This document shows positions 17,661-25,854 of a DNA stretch of 64,000 nt, in pieces. Under the pieces are notes generated by a model, which was not told the DNA's origin, ran no database searches, and was given only the letters and a program-made list of their open reading frames with translations. Numbering within the stretch: position 1 is the stretch's first letter; each line of letters opens with the position of its first letter. The stretch is from an uncultured bacterium (GTDB lineage: Bacteria; Gemmatimonadota; Gemmatimonadetes; Longimicrobiales; RSA9): the NCBI GenBank assembly GCA_937889645.1, contig CALBZE010000101.1, forward strand, positions 1 to 64,000, in the 5' to 3' direction. The translations under genes and the position numbers were made by a program.

Positions 17661-17966
17661 AATTCCCCCGGGTCGGGCGACTCCGAATTCGAGGTCCTGC
17701 ATCGTACCCTACGGCGCATCGGCGGACGCATCGTCGGAGAGTTCGAGTATGGGCAGGATCGGACACGCAGCCGCCTTGGAGACGCTGATCTCCTTCGCCT
17801 GCACGGCGGACTCTCGTCCGCCCCGGACCGGCTGGGCGGGGACCGTCGACACGTTGAGGCGTTCGGGGTGGACCGGGAGGGGCGGATCTGGATCCTCGAG
17901 CGACGGACACAGCAGCTCATTGTGTTCGATTCGGCCGGCAACCACGTGAAGTCTGCGACCGGCTAG
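17661..17966 (+). pseudogene. Remnant of a six-bladed beta-propeller gene
   Basis: The last 35 codons read as a clean blade, AFGVDREGRIWILERRTQQL followed by IVFDSAGNHV, ending at a TAG at 17964-17966. Before that, matches of the expected kind are spread over frames, and no start codon, ribosome binding site or signal peptide is present. This looks like the decayed end of a propeller gene like the two intact ones at 16284 and 36523, sitting directly behind the tRNA-Ser terminator. Confidence 0.5.
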
Positions 17967-18027
17967 CCCGCCCCGGAGGTGCCGCGCTGGCCGCGGTAGC
18001 CGCCTTGGCCACCGCGGCGCCAACGCT

Positions 18028-19215
18028 TCACGCCACGCGCTCGTCCCAAGGGATCGTGTAGTCGAAAAGCCACGACATTGCGCTCTCTCGGGCGAAGACC
18101 CGAAGGGCGACCGGCATTACGAGGTCCCGGAACCATACGGCCGCCCGGCTCTTCAGCGCCTTGTACTCGCCGCGCTTGCGACCGACTGCGACGATCTTCT
18201 CCGCCCGGGGCCGCCGCAGCGCCTCGTACCGAGCGAACGCGGCCGCGGGCTCGTCGAGGTCGCGCAGGCACCGGGCGAGCATGACCGCATCCTCCACGGC
18301 GAGCGACGCGCCCTGGCCGGAGCTCGGCGAAACCGCGTGGGCAGCGTCGCCGACGAGGACCGCTCGACCCTTGTGCCAGCGGGGGACCGTCGGCAAGTCG
18401 TGGATCGGGAACGCACCGATCTCCTCTGTGCGCTCGATCATCTCCACGAGGTGCGGCGGGTCGTCCGCAAACAGCTCGCGGAGCCGTCGCTTCCAGCCCG
18501 TCGTACCGACTGACGCCAGCGCCTCCCGCCCGGGCTCTGCCCTCTCACCGACGTTCGCGAACCACCACGCCTCGCCCCCCGGAAGGACGGTGTACCCGAA
18601 GAAGGCGCGCCGCCCCCACACCATGTGCATCGAATCCGGCGTCGCCTCGAGCCTCGTCCCGCGCGCCACGCCGCCCAGGTTCAGCAGGCCGGTGTAGGCG
18701 GGCGCCGGGGCGTCGGGCGACATGACGCCCCGGACGGGGGAGTGGATGCCGTCCGCACCGATCAGCACGTCGCCTTCCGCGACGGTCCCGTCCGCGAAAC
18801 GCGCAACGACCCCACCGTCCGTTTCCTCGTACGCAACGAATCGCTCGCCGTATCGCACGTCGATCCCGCGCCCACGCGCGGCTTCGCCCAGCGCAGTCTG
18901 CAACGCGCCTCGCATGATCGTCACGCTCGGCACCCCGGACGCGAGCCGGCCGTTCGAGACCGAGCCCAGGCGCTTCCCGGTCCCGCTCCAGAAGGTCATC
19001 GTCGGCGTCGGGATCGCGCCGCCGCGGAGCACGGGGTCGAGGAGACCCAGGTCCTCCAGGATACGCATCCCGTTGACGCCGAGTCCCAGGAAGAGGCCGC
19101 GGTCGGGGGCCGGGCCGTCGTGCGCTTCGTGAATGACGGCCTCGATCCCGGCTCGCTTCAACGCGACGGCGGTCACGGGCCCCGCTATGCCCCCGCCGAT
19201 GATGATTGCTTTCAT
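18028..19215 (-). CDS. FAD-dependent monooxygenase (PHBH-type group A)
   Basis: 395 residues. An N-terminal Rossmann GGGIAGPVTAVALKRAG (8-24) binds ADP of FAD, DVLIGADGIHSPVR (about 148-161) is the DG fingerprint, and GDAAHAVSPSSGQGASLAVE (about 289-308) is the GD motif. This is the layout of single-component flavin hydroxylases acting on aromatic or polyketide substrates, including Tet(X)-like and kynurenine 3-monooxygenase-like enzymes. The start has an AAGGAG site. It is divergent from a MarR gene over an 83-nt region holding two palindromes, suggesting MarR-controlled induction by an aromatic compound or drug. The substrate is unknown. Confidence 0.88.
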   Translation of the reverse strand: MKAIIIGGGIAGPVTAVALKRAGIEAVIHEAHDGPAPDRGLFLGLGVNGMRILEDLGLLDPVLRGGAIPTPTMTFWSGTGKRLGSVSNGRLASGVPSVTIMRGALQTALGEAARGRGIDVRYGERFVAYEETDGGVVARFADGTVAEGDVLIGADGIHSPVRGVMSPDAPAPAYTGLLNLGGVARGTRLEATPDSMHMVWGRRAFFGYTVLPGGEAWWFANVGERAEPGREALASVGTTGWKRRLRELFADDPPHLVEMIERTEEIGAFPIHDLPTVPRWHKGRAVLVGDAAHAVSPSSGQGASLAVEDAVMLARCLRDLDEPAAAFARYEALRRPRAEKIVAVGRKRGEYKALKSRAAVWFRDLVMPVALRVFARESAMSWLFDYTIPWDERVA

Positions 19216-19237
19216 GCTATCTATCTCTCCTTCTCTT

Positions 19238-19253
19238 GACCGCGCGCGCGGTC
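19238..19253. repeat. 16-bp alternating CG palindrome
   Basis: GACCGCGCGCGCGGTC is a perfect palindrome in the divergent FAD monooxygenase/MarR region, 11 nt from the putative MarR operator. It could be a second operator, or a Z-DNA-prone element. Confidence 0.5.
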
Positions 19254-19263
19254 GTATTATTTT

Positions 19264-19275
19264 GTTCGTACGAAC
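19264..19275. promoter_or_regulatory. Putative MarR operator between divergent genes
   Basis: Perfect 12-bp palindrome GTTCGTACGAAC embedded in an AT-rich context (TTTT on one side, GAAATAT on the other) in an otherwise GC-rich genome. It sits 49 nt from the monooxygenase start and 24 nt from the marR start, where a divergent autorepressor would bind. No binding data are available; this is inferred from position and symmetry. Confidence 0.65.
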
Positions 19276-19298
19276 GAAATATCAACCGGAGCCATCGC

Positions 19299-19808
19299 AT
19301 GTCAAGAACCGGAGGATCGGCGGCGCGGCGAGAGGCGCTGCTGCAACGCCTGGGCGCGGCGGGCCGCCAACTGAGTGACGCGATCGTGCTCTTCCACTCG
19401 GTGCTGGCGGAGCGGCTCGGCCTAGGCGCGAGCGATTGGAAGACGCTGGGGCTCTTGGAACGCCACGGCGCGATGACGGCGGGCGAGTTGTCGGAGCGCA
19501 CAGGGCTCGCGCCGGCATCGGTGACGGGGATCCTGGATCGCCTCGAGCGGGGCGGTTGGGTGCACCGCCGGCGTGACCCCGAGGACGGCCGGCGGGTGGT
19601 CGTGACCATGGACGAGGCGGTGGTGGCGGAGCGGGTCGGCGCGTGCTTCGGCGGTCTCGAGCGGCGTCTTGCCGACCTGTACGCGCGCTACGGTGACGAC
19701 CAGCTGGAGCTGCTCGCCGATTTCATGGAGGAGGTTGCCCGGCTCCAGCTCGAGGCGACGCACGAGTTGCGGATGGGCTCGGGGTCGGTTGGCGACGCAG
19801 CCTCGTGA
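19299..19808 (+). CDS. MarR-family transcriptional regulator
   Basis: 169 residues. The winged helix is clear: ASDWKTLGLLERHGAMTAGE then LSERTGLAPASVTGILDRLE (recognition helix), followed by the wing RRRDPEDGRRVVV (DxRxR signature). The N- and C-terminal helices form the dimer interface. The ATG at 19299 is chosen because the reading upstream runs through the operator and has no MarR homology. It is divergent from the FAD monooxygenase and 32 nt upstream of a multicopper oxidase, so it may control both directions. Confidence 0.92.
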   Translation: MSRTGGSAARREALLQRLGAAGRQLSDAIVLFHSVLAERLGLGASDWKTLGLLERHGAMTAGELSERTGLAPASVTGILDRLERGGWVHRRRDPEDGRRVVVTMDEAVVAERVGACFGGLERRLADLYARYGDDQLELLADFMEEVARLQLEATHELRMGSGSVGDAAS

Positions 19809-19840
19809 CCCGGCGCCGCGTGATGAGAGAAGGTTTTCTC

Positions 19841-21220
19841 ATGGATCGACGTGAGTTCATACGATACACGGCGCTGTCCGCCGGTGCCGTGGCGGTGGGC
19901 GGGTTGGCGCTGGGGTCGGCGTGCGAGAGGCTCCCGACGCTTCCAGAGCCTGCGGTGCGTCCACCGTTGAGGTTCGGGCGAACCATGACGGGGCGGGGCG
20001 AGCTGGTGGCCTCGCGCGGCGCCGGGATCGAGCTCGGGGACGGCCGTATCGCGGGCGCGTGGGGGTACAACGACGAGGTGCCCGGGCCGACGATCCGCGT
20101 GCGACGGGGCGAACTGTTTGAGATTCGGTTCCGCAACGCGCTGTCGCAGGAGACGACGGTGCACTGGCACGGGATGGTCGCGCCGTCCGAGATGGACGGG
20201 CACCCGACGAACCCGGTCGCCCCGGGGAGCGACGCGGTTTACCGCTATCCGGTCCGGCAGCGTGCGGGGATGTCCTGGTACCATCCGCACCCGCATCGCC
20301 ATGTCGGGGAGCAAGTGTTCCGCGGGCTTGCGGGTGCGCTGATCGTCGAGGACGACCAGGAGGACGCGCTCGGGCTTCCGAGCGGCGATTTCGAGTTGCC
20401 GCTCATCATGCGTGACGCGCGGGTCGACCGCTCGGGCGCGCTCCGGTACGCGAGCGATCCGACGAGTCCGCGGGGCGATTTCCCGGTCGTCAACGGCGTT
20501 CCGTACCCCGGGTACGAGGTGAAGCGCGCGGTTTACCGGCTGCGCGTCCTCAACGGCTCCAACGCGCGGGTGTTTCGACTGGCGCTCGGGAACGGTGCTG
20601 CGATGACGGTCATCGGCAGCGATGGTGGGCTGCTGGAGGCGCCGGAGGACGTGTCCCGGGTGGAGCTTGGCCCGGCCGAGCGAGTCGATCTCCTGGTCGA
20701 CTTCCGATCGAGCGTCCCCGGTGAGCGGGTCGCTTTGCGGTGCCTGCGGTCGGGGTGGGATCTCGTGGAGTTCGTCGTGGCGGACACGCCGGTGGCCGAT
20801 CGGACGCAGCTCCCACCGCGCCTTTCGGTAATCGAACCGCTCTCGCCTTCGGATGTGCGGGCCGAGCGGACGTTCGTCTTCGAGGGGCACTCGAAGATCA
20901 ATGGGAAGCGCTACGATCCCGATCGGATCGATTTCCGGGTCCCGTTCGGGCGAGTCGAACGGTGGACGTTCCGCTCCGGCGGCAGCGGGCCACACCCGGT
21001 GCACGTACACGGCGCGCATTTCCAGGTGGTCTCGCGCTCGGGCGGGCGCGGGCGCGTGTTCCCGTGGGAGCGGGGGTGGAAGGACACGGTCCTCCTGCTG
21101 GATGGCGAAACCGTGGACGTACTGGTTCGGTTCGGCGATTACCGTGGCCTTTACCTGATCCACTGCCACCGGCTGGAGCACGAGGATGGGGGGATGATGC
21201 TGAATTTCGAGGTGGTCTGA
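19841..21220 (+). CDS. Multicopper oxidase, Tat-exported
   Basis: 459 residues. The N-terminus MDRREFIRYTALSAGAV carries a twin-arginine-like signal, so it should be folded with copper before export to the periplasm. All four copper-binding segments are present: HWHG (108-111), HPHPHRH (148-154), HPVHVHGAHF (about 386) and HCHRLEHEDGGMM (about 441), which includes the type 1 Cys and axial Met. The family oxidises Cu(I) or phenolics with reduction of oxygen to water (CueO/laccase-like). The start at 19841 follows an AGAAGG site. It is downstream of MarR and upstream of DUF2231 and CopC-CopD genes, which fits copper tolerance. Confidence 0.93.
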   Translation: MDRREFIRYTALSAGAVAVGGLALGSACERLPTLPEPAVRPPLRFGRTMTGRGELVASRGAGIELGDGRIAGAWGYNDEVPGPTIRVRRGELFEIRFRNALSQETTVHWHGMVAPSEMDGHPTNPVAPGSDAVYRYPVRQRAGMSWYHPHPHRHVGEQVFRGLAGALIVEDDQEDALGLPSGDFELPLIMRDARVDRSGALRYASDPTSPRGDFPVVNGVPYPGYEVKRAVYRLRVLNGSNARVFRLALGNGAAMTVIGSDGGLLEAPEDVSRVELGPAERVDLLVDFRSSVPGERVALRCLRSGWDLVEFVVADTPVADRTQLPPRLSVIEPLSPSDVRAERTFVFEGHSKINGKRYDPDRIDFRVPFGRVERWTFRSGGSGPHPVHVHGAHFQVVSRSGGRGRVFPWERGWKDTVLLLDGETVDVLVRFGDYRGLYLIHCHRLEHEDGGMMLNFEVV

Positions 21221-21318
21221 GCGGGCGGTACGCGGCGGAGGAGGCGACGTCGTCGCTGGCGTCATTCATGCGGTGCGAGCCCCGCGAGGAGTACGCTCAC
21301 TCAATCGAGGAGTCCACC

Positions 21319-21936
21319 ATGACGATGCGCCTCCAGGAGGTCCATCCGGCACTGGTCCATTATCCGATTGCGTTCCTCGGCCTGTCCGTCGGCTCCGATC
21401 TCCTCGGGAAGCTGACGGGGAGCCGTACCCTGCTCGGCATCGGCAAGCTCGGCATGGCGCTGACCGCCGCGACGGGCGCGCTGGCCGGGGTGTTCGGCCT
21501 CATTGCCCAGGAAGAGGTGGAGCTACCCGACAAACGGGCCGACGACATGCTGGTCACGCACCGCACGCTCAACGTGGGCTTCGTCACGCTCGCGACGGCG
21601 ATGGCCGTCGTGCGTGCGCGCCGCGAGAAGCCGAGTCTGCGTTACCTGGCGACGGCGTTGGGTTCGATGGGCGCCGTGGCCTACAGCGCGTACCTGGGCG
21701 GGAAACTGGTTTACGAGCACGGGGTCGGCGTGGCGGCGGCGGGCGGGATCGCCGAGGGGCACGGGCCGGAACTGCGGTGGGACCGGGCCGACGAGGTGAA
21801 GGAACACGCGATCCAGGACGTGCGCCAGGGTCTGCGCACCGCCGCGAAGACGATGGCCGAGGGGAAGCTGGTGCCGGCGTTGCGCGAGGGTGCGGAGCAG
21901 GCGATGCCTCGCGCAGCGGACGGGCCACGGCCGTAG
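21319..21936 (+). CDS. DUF2231-family membrane protein
   Basis: 205 residues. The N-terminus LQEVHPALVHYPIAFLGLSV is the DUF2231 hallmark (HPxxVHxPIA). About four membrane segments follow (roughly 16-30, 45-65, 85-100, 113-130), then a hydrophilic amphipathic tail. The ATG has a GAGGAG site. Members often accompany haem, copper or c-type cytochrome genes, but the function is not established. It lies between the multicopper oxidase and the CopC-CopD fusion. Confidence 0.85.
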   Translation: MTMRLQEVHPALVHYPIAFLGLSVGSDLLGKLTGSRTLLGIGKLGMALTAATGALAGVFGLIAQEEVELPDKRADDMLVTHRTLNVGFVTLATAMAVVRARREKPSLRYLATALGSMGAVAYSAYLGGKLVYEHGVGVAAAGGIAEGHGPELRWDRADEVKEHAIQDVRQGLRTAAKTMAEGKLVPALREGAEQAMPRAADGPRP

Positions 21937-22113
21937 TCGCCCGCCATACCCGGCACATGAGCGCGGTGTGGCGCAGGTCGGTCGTCGGGCGTTCTCCCCC
22001 TCGCGGGGAATGGCCCCCGGCGACCGACCGGTTTACTTTCCTGCGGAGAGGGTGGAAGGGCGGTCCGGGGCGAGGAGGGGAAAGATCTGCGGCCACCCAA
22101 CGCTGGAGGGATC

Positions 22114-23685
22114 GTGAGCAGAGCTGCACGTGGACGCGGCGGTCCATGGGTGTTGCTTCTCGCCGTGGGATTCCTGGTCGGGCTCGTCGGGGAAGCGACG
22201 GCGGCCCACGACGGGCTGAGGCGGTCGTCTCCCGCCAACGGCGCGGTGCTCGACGCCGCGCCTCGTGAGCTGCGGCTGACCTTCACGCGCGCGGTCGATC
22301 CTTCGCTTGCCCGGATCGAGCTGATCGATCCGACGGGTCGCCCGGTCGATCTGTCGGCGCCCGTGGCGGACCGCGATTCGGCGAACGTGCTCGTGGCCGC
22401 GGTGAGCGGCCGGCTCCGGGCCGGGGCTTACACGGTGCGCTGGCGGATCGTCGGGTCGGACGGGCATCCGGTGCAGGGGACCTTCGGCTTCGTCATCTCC
22501 GCGGGGGCGACGGGGCTGGCGGCAACCGACCCCGACGCCGAGTCGCCCGACCCGGCAGGCCACGGAGCGCACGGCGGGGCGAACGCGAGCGACGAGACAG
22601 ATTCGGGCGGGGTCGTGCCGGACCGGGGCGATGCCGCGGCGTCCGATGCGTCGTCCGCGGCCGGGCCCGCGCCACGGTCCTTCGGAGTCTCGTCGCCCGC
22701 CTATGTCGCGATTCGGTGGTTCACCTTTCTCTGCCTGATCTGCTTGATCGGGTGCGTGGCGTTCCGCGTGGTGGTGCTCGGAGCGGTGGAGCGGGTGGGG
22801 GGCGCGGTCGCGGCCGTGGTCGCGCCGGCCTCCGACCGGGCTCGCGTCATCGGCATGGCGCTGGGATGGGCCCTCCTCGCCGCGGCGGCGCTCCGGCTCG
22901 TGGCGCAGGCCATCGCCATCGGCGGATTGGACGCAGGCGTCATGCGGACTCTGGTCACGGGCACCGCCTGGGGCACCGGCTGGATCGTGCAGGTGGCGGG
23001 AACGACGCTCGCTCTCGTGGGACTCGGCCTCGCCCGCGGCCGCGGCGTGAATGTGGGTTGGCGCGCCGCCGTCGTCGCCGCGGCGGCGTTGGCCGTCACT
23101 CCGGCCCTGTCCGGGCATGCGGTGGCGTCTCAGGGGAGCGCGGGGCTGCCGGTCGTGGCGGATGCGTTGCACGTCGTGGGTGCGGGCGGCTGGCTCGGGA
23201 CGCTCGCGCTGATCGTTGCGGCGGGGATCCCGGCCGCGCTCGGCCTCGATCCGTCGCTCCGCGGCCCGGCGGTCGCTGCGCTGATCCGGGCCTTCTCGCC
23301 GGCGGCCATCGCCTTCGCGGGCGTCCTCGCCGCGACCGGGCTCTATGCCACGGCGCTCCATCTCGGGAGCGTAGCCGCCCTCTTCGACAGCCCTTACGGA
23401 AGGACGTTCCTCGTCAAGCTCGCGGCGATCGCCGTGGCCGTCGGGCTCGGGGCGTACAACCTCTTCCGCGTCAAGCCGACGCTCGGTGACGACGCCGGGA
23501 TCTCGAAGCTGCGTCGCTCCTCGACGGTGGAGTTGGTAGCCGGAACGGTCGTACTCGTCGCAACGGCGTTGCTGGTCGCGACGCCGCCGGCCGCCCACGC
23601 GCCGGCGGCCGACGACCCGACCCACGAGCTCGCAGCGCCGGTCGGAGCCGCGACCGACGCTGCGGGGCTACCGGGATCGCACTGA
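22114..23685 (+). CDS. CopC-CopD fusion, copper uptake/resistance membrane protein
   Basis: 523 residues. A signal peptide ends near residue 31 and is followed by a CopC beta-barrel domain (about 31-128: AHDGLRRSSPANGAVLDAAP, and SDGHPVQGTFGFVIS). If cleavage exposes the His of AHDG at or near the N-terminus, the Cu(II) brace could form. A His/Asp-rich linker (DPAGHGAHGG) joins an eight-helix CopD domain (about 190-500) that would pass copper across the inner membrane. The GTG start follows a GGAGGG site. Many bacteria encode CopC and CopD separately; the fused form (YcnJ-like) is also known. Confidence 0.88.
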   Translation: MSRAARGRGGPWVLLLAVGFLVGLVGEATAAHDGLRRSSPANGAVLDAAPRELRLTFTRAVDPSLARIELIDPTGRPVDLSAPVADRDSANVLVAAVSGRLRAGAYTVRWRIVGSDGHPVQGTFGFVISAGATGLAATDPDAESPDPAGHGAHGGANASDETDSGGVVPDRGDAAASDASSAAGPAPRSFGVSSPAYVAIRWFTFLCLICLIGCVAFRVVVLGAVERVGGAVAAVVAPASDRARVIGMALGWALLAAAALRLVAQAIAIGGLDAGVMRTLVTGTAWGTGWIVQVAGTTLALVGLGLARGRGVNVGWRAAVVAAAALAVTPALSGHAVASQGSAGLPVVADALHVVGAGGWLGTLALIVAAGIPAALGLDPSLRGPAVAALIRAFSPAAIAFAGVLAATGLYATALHLGSVAALFDSPYGRTFLVKLAAIAVAVGLGAYNLFRVKPTLGDDAGISKLRRSSTVELVAGTVVLVATALLVATPPAAHAPAADDPTHELAAPVGAATDAAGLPGSH

Positions 23686-23713
23686 ATCTGCCCGGTTCGG
23701 TATGACGCGAGAT

Positions 23714-24430
23714 TCAGCGCGTCGGCGCAGGTAGGTCGTCGCCGCACGCCTCGCAGAACATCGCCTCCGGAAGATTGAACGACCCGCACGTGTCGCAGCG
23801 GAGCGTTCGCAGCTCCGTCGGCTTGCGGGTGCGGCCACGCGACGGTTCGTCGCCCCGAACCGCGCCGCGCGACGCCCCGTTACGTAGCTCCGCGCCGCCG
23901 TTCCGGGCAGGCGGCTCCGAGGACGCACCCGCAGCCGCCAGCGCCTTGAGAAAGGGTGTGTCTCCCACGTCTTCAGCGGTGAGCGCCGGCTGCCGCACGT
24001 CGGCAAGGGCGCTCTCGAGACGCTTGACCTCGGCTTCCAGTGCGGCGCGCTGCCGTTCCGCCGCCTCGATGGCCGACGTGAGTTCCTTCTCGACCGACGC
24101 CCAGCGTCGATCGTCGTACTCTCCGACTCGATGGCGAACCCGCGCCTCGAGCAGCTTGTCGTTGCACGCGGCGACCTTCTCCACGGCGGCCGCCAGAGCT
24201 TTCCGTCGCTCCGCGAGCCGCCCTTCGAGTTCGCCCACGTGGGTGCGGAGCTGCTCGACCGCTTTCTCGAGCCGCGCCGCGTAGTCCGCCGCTATCCGCT
24301 CGTAGATGTGCTCCGGTATCTCGTCCCGCCCCGATTCGAGCTGCTCCAGCCACTGCTGGTAGCGGTCACGTTCGGCGATCAAATTCGGGAGCTGACCGTC
24401 CTCGATTTGCACCGTGCTTTCCTTGCTCAT
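23714..24430 (-). CDS. Coiled-coil protein with C-terminal zinc ribbon
   Basis: 238 residues. The first 150 are a charged Glu/Arg/Ala heptad-rich coiled coil (RLEKAVEQLRTHVGELEGRL, AAERQRAALEAEVKRLESAL). A low-complexity linker leads to a CxxC-(10)-CxxC zinc ribbon at the end (RCDTCGSFNLPEAMFCEACG). This design is seen in many uncharacterised bacterial proteins and suggests a scaffold binding nucleic acid or protein. The ATG at 24430 is the first start after the non-coding upstream region; no strong ribosome binding site is seen. Confidence 0.75.
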   Translation of the reverse strand: MSKESTVQIEDGQLPNLIAERDRYQQWLEQLESGRDEIPEHIYERIAADYAARLEKAVEQLRTHVGELEGRLAERRKALAAAVEKVAACNDKLLEARVRHRVGEYDDRRWASVEKELTSAIEAAERQRAALEAEVKRLESALADVRQPALTAEDVGDTPFLKALAAAGASSEPPARNGGAELRNGASRGAVRGDEPSRGRTRKPTELRTLRCDTCGSFNLPEAMFCEACGDDLPAPTR

Positions 24431-24805
24431 ACGTCGCACCGCCCCTGACAGGGTCGAACGAGCCCTCGAAAAGTTTTCCGCCGATCCAGAAATGCGTAGC
24501 CCGCCGAGACTGGGCGCTGGCGACATCGCCACAGCCGGCGTGCGTCTCGGGACGCGGCCGAATCTCCGACAGCGTCCCGAATAAGATGTTGTGTCGTAAA
24601 TAGTTTCGGCGTGAGTCCGATCGAGTTTAGACTGCCGCGACCGGCGAGGCGGGCGGCCGAGGGCCTGACGCCGTGCCGGATATCCCGGCAAGACGTGTGC
24701 TTGTAGGAACGGGTCTCGACCGGAGGGCGCCGCGAAAGGGCATTTTCCTTGCGTGGAGCCCGGCGACTCCGCGGGCCTACGGTACTTCCTTGCAAGGAGG
24801 CGATC
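24431..24805. other. 375-nt divergent intergenic region, no gene
   Basis: Lies between the zinc-ribbon gene (minus) and the HU gene (plus). It is locally less GC-rich around 24580-24625 and should hold promoters for both genes, but I found no convincing -35/-10 pair, RNA gene or riboswitch fold. The HU ribosome binding site AAGGAGG (24794-24800) is at its right edge. Confidence 0.5.
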
Positions 24806-25093
24806 ATGAACAAATCCGAACTGGTGGACGCCCTCGCCCAGCGCAGCGAACTGTCGAAGAAAGATGCGCGGACGGTCGTCGACGCGCTGTTCGATCCACA
24901 GAACGGGATCCTCGCGACGGCGATGAGGAAGGGCGACAGGGTCAACATCACGGGGTTCGGCACGTTCGAGGTCCGGAAACGGGCGGAGCGAATGGCGAGG
25001 AATCCGCGCACGGGTCAGCAGATGCGGGTCCCCGCGACCAAGGCGCCCGCCTTCAGGGCGGGGAAGGGGCTCAAGGACCGCGTCAGCGGCTGA
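24806..25093 (+). CDS. HU-family histone-like DNA-binding protein
   Basis: 95 residues. MNKSELVDALAQRSELSKKD forms the helical dimer platform, and the signature GFGTFEVRKRAERMARNPRT leads into the DNA-binding beta arm. It bends DNA and compacts the nucleoid. The ATG at 24806 is fixed by an AAGGAGG site at the ideal distance. The insert DPQNGILATAMRKGD replaces the shorter usual loop. A strong hairpin follows the stop. Confidence 0.95.
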   Translation: MNKSELVDALAQRSELSKKDARTVVDALFDPQNGILATAMRKGDRVNITGFGTFEVRKRAERMARNPRTGQQMRVPATKAPAFRAGKGLKDRVSG

Positions 25094-25110
25094 ACTTCGG
25101 CGACGGATCG

Positions 25111-25152
25111 GAACGACGCGCCCCGGGAGCACCCGCCCCGGGGCGCTCGTTC
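25111..25152. terminator. Bidirectional hairpin between HU and PPOX genes
   Basis: GCGCCCCGGG (25118-25127) pairs perfectly with CCCGGGGCGC (25137-25146). Outer arms GAACGA and CGTTC extend the stem with a single-base bulge. It lies between the two convergent stop codons; T-runs are minimal. Confidence 0.6.
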
Positions 25153-25687
25153 ATCCTCCGACGTCCCCGGGCACCTCCTCGTCACCCCCGATGTCGTCAG
25201 GCTGCTCCTCGCCACCCTCGATGTCGCCGGGCGGCTCCTCCCCGCCGGCGGCGAGTCCTCGAACTTCCTGCACGGCGATCCGGAACAGGACCCAGCGGTG
25301 GGGCACGGGATCGTCCGGCGTGAGGAGCGTCGGCCACAGCGTCCGAAGGAGTTCCACCGCACGGTCCCACGTCTCCATTGCCTGCGGAGAACCGGACGCC
25401 GGGATCGTGTAGAACCCGCCGTGGATGACGACGCTGCGCCAGTTCGCCGCGTCCTCGATCTCGTCGACCTCGAACGCCACCCAATAGTTGTGCTGAATCG
25501 TCGAGAGCTTCGTCCCGGGCGACGTCCGGCCATAGAGCCATCCGTCGGAGTAGACGTAGTTGATCGGCTGTATGTCCACCCGGTCGCGGAAGGAGAAGGC
25601 GATCCGTCCGACGTTGTTGCGCGAGAGGATCTCGTCGATTTCACGGCGGTCGAGCTCGCGGATCCTCAACGGCGGTACCCTGGACAT
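25151..25687 (-). CDS. Pyridoxamine 5'-phosphate oxidase (PPOX)-family flavoprotein with acidic tail
   Basis: 178 residues. A split-barrel FMN-binding domain spans about 8-140: IDEILSRNNVGRIAFSFRD, IQPINYVYSDGWLYGRTSPG, and YWVAFEVDEIED. This is the layout of the nitroimidazole-resistance/PPOX-related group rather than true PdxH. The C-terminus ends in three 10-residue acidic repeats (G/D-E-E-x-P-x-D-I/V-x-G). The start at 25687 is set by a GGAGG site 9 nt upstream. The substrate is unknown; members reduce flavins, haem or nitro groups. Confidence 0.82.
   Translation of the reverse strand: MSRVPPLRIRELDRREIDEILSRNNVGRIAFSFRDRVDIQPINYVYSDGWLYGRTSPGTKLSTIQHNYWVAFEVDEIEDAANWRSVVIHGGFYTIPASGSPQAMETWDRAVELLRTLWPTLLTPDDPVPHRWVLFRIAVQEVRGLAAGGEEPPGDIEGGEEQPDDIGGDEEVPGDVGG
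25154..25243 (-). repeat. Three tandem 30-bp repeats encoding an acidic tail
   Basis: Units at 25154-25183, 25184-25213 and 25214-25243 encode GEEPPGDIEG, GEEQPDDIGG and DEEVPGDVGG at the C-terminus of the PPOX-family protein. In-frame copy number could vary by slippage. Confidence 0.8.
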
Positions 25688-25854
25688 CGCTGGCCTCCGA
25701 ACAAGCACGATCGTGGCGACGGGCTCGGCCCGATACGGAACTTACGGCCGGGGTCGGGCGGGAAACAAGCGTGCCGCGCGGTGCTGTGTGCCGATGGCCC
25801 GCCTTGTCGGACGGCGGCCCGTGCCCGATCCGGCGGCACGCTACCACCTCCGTC

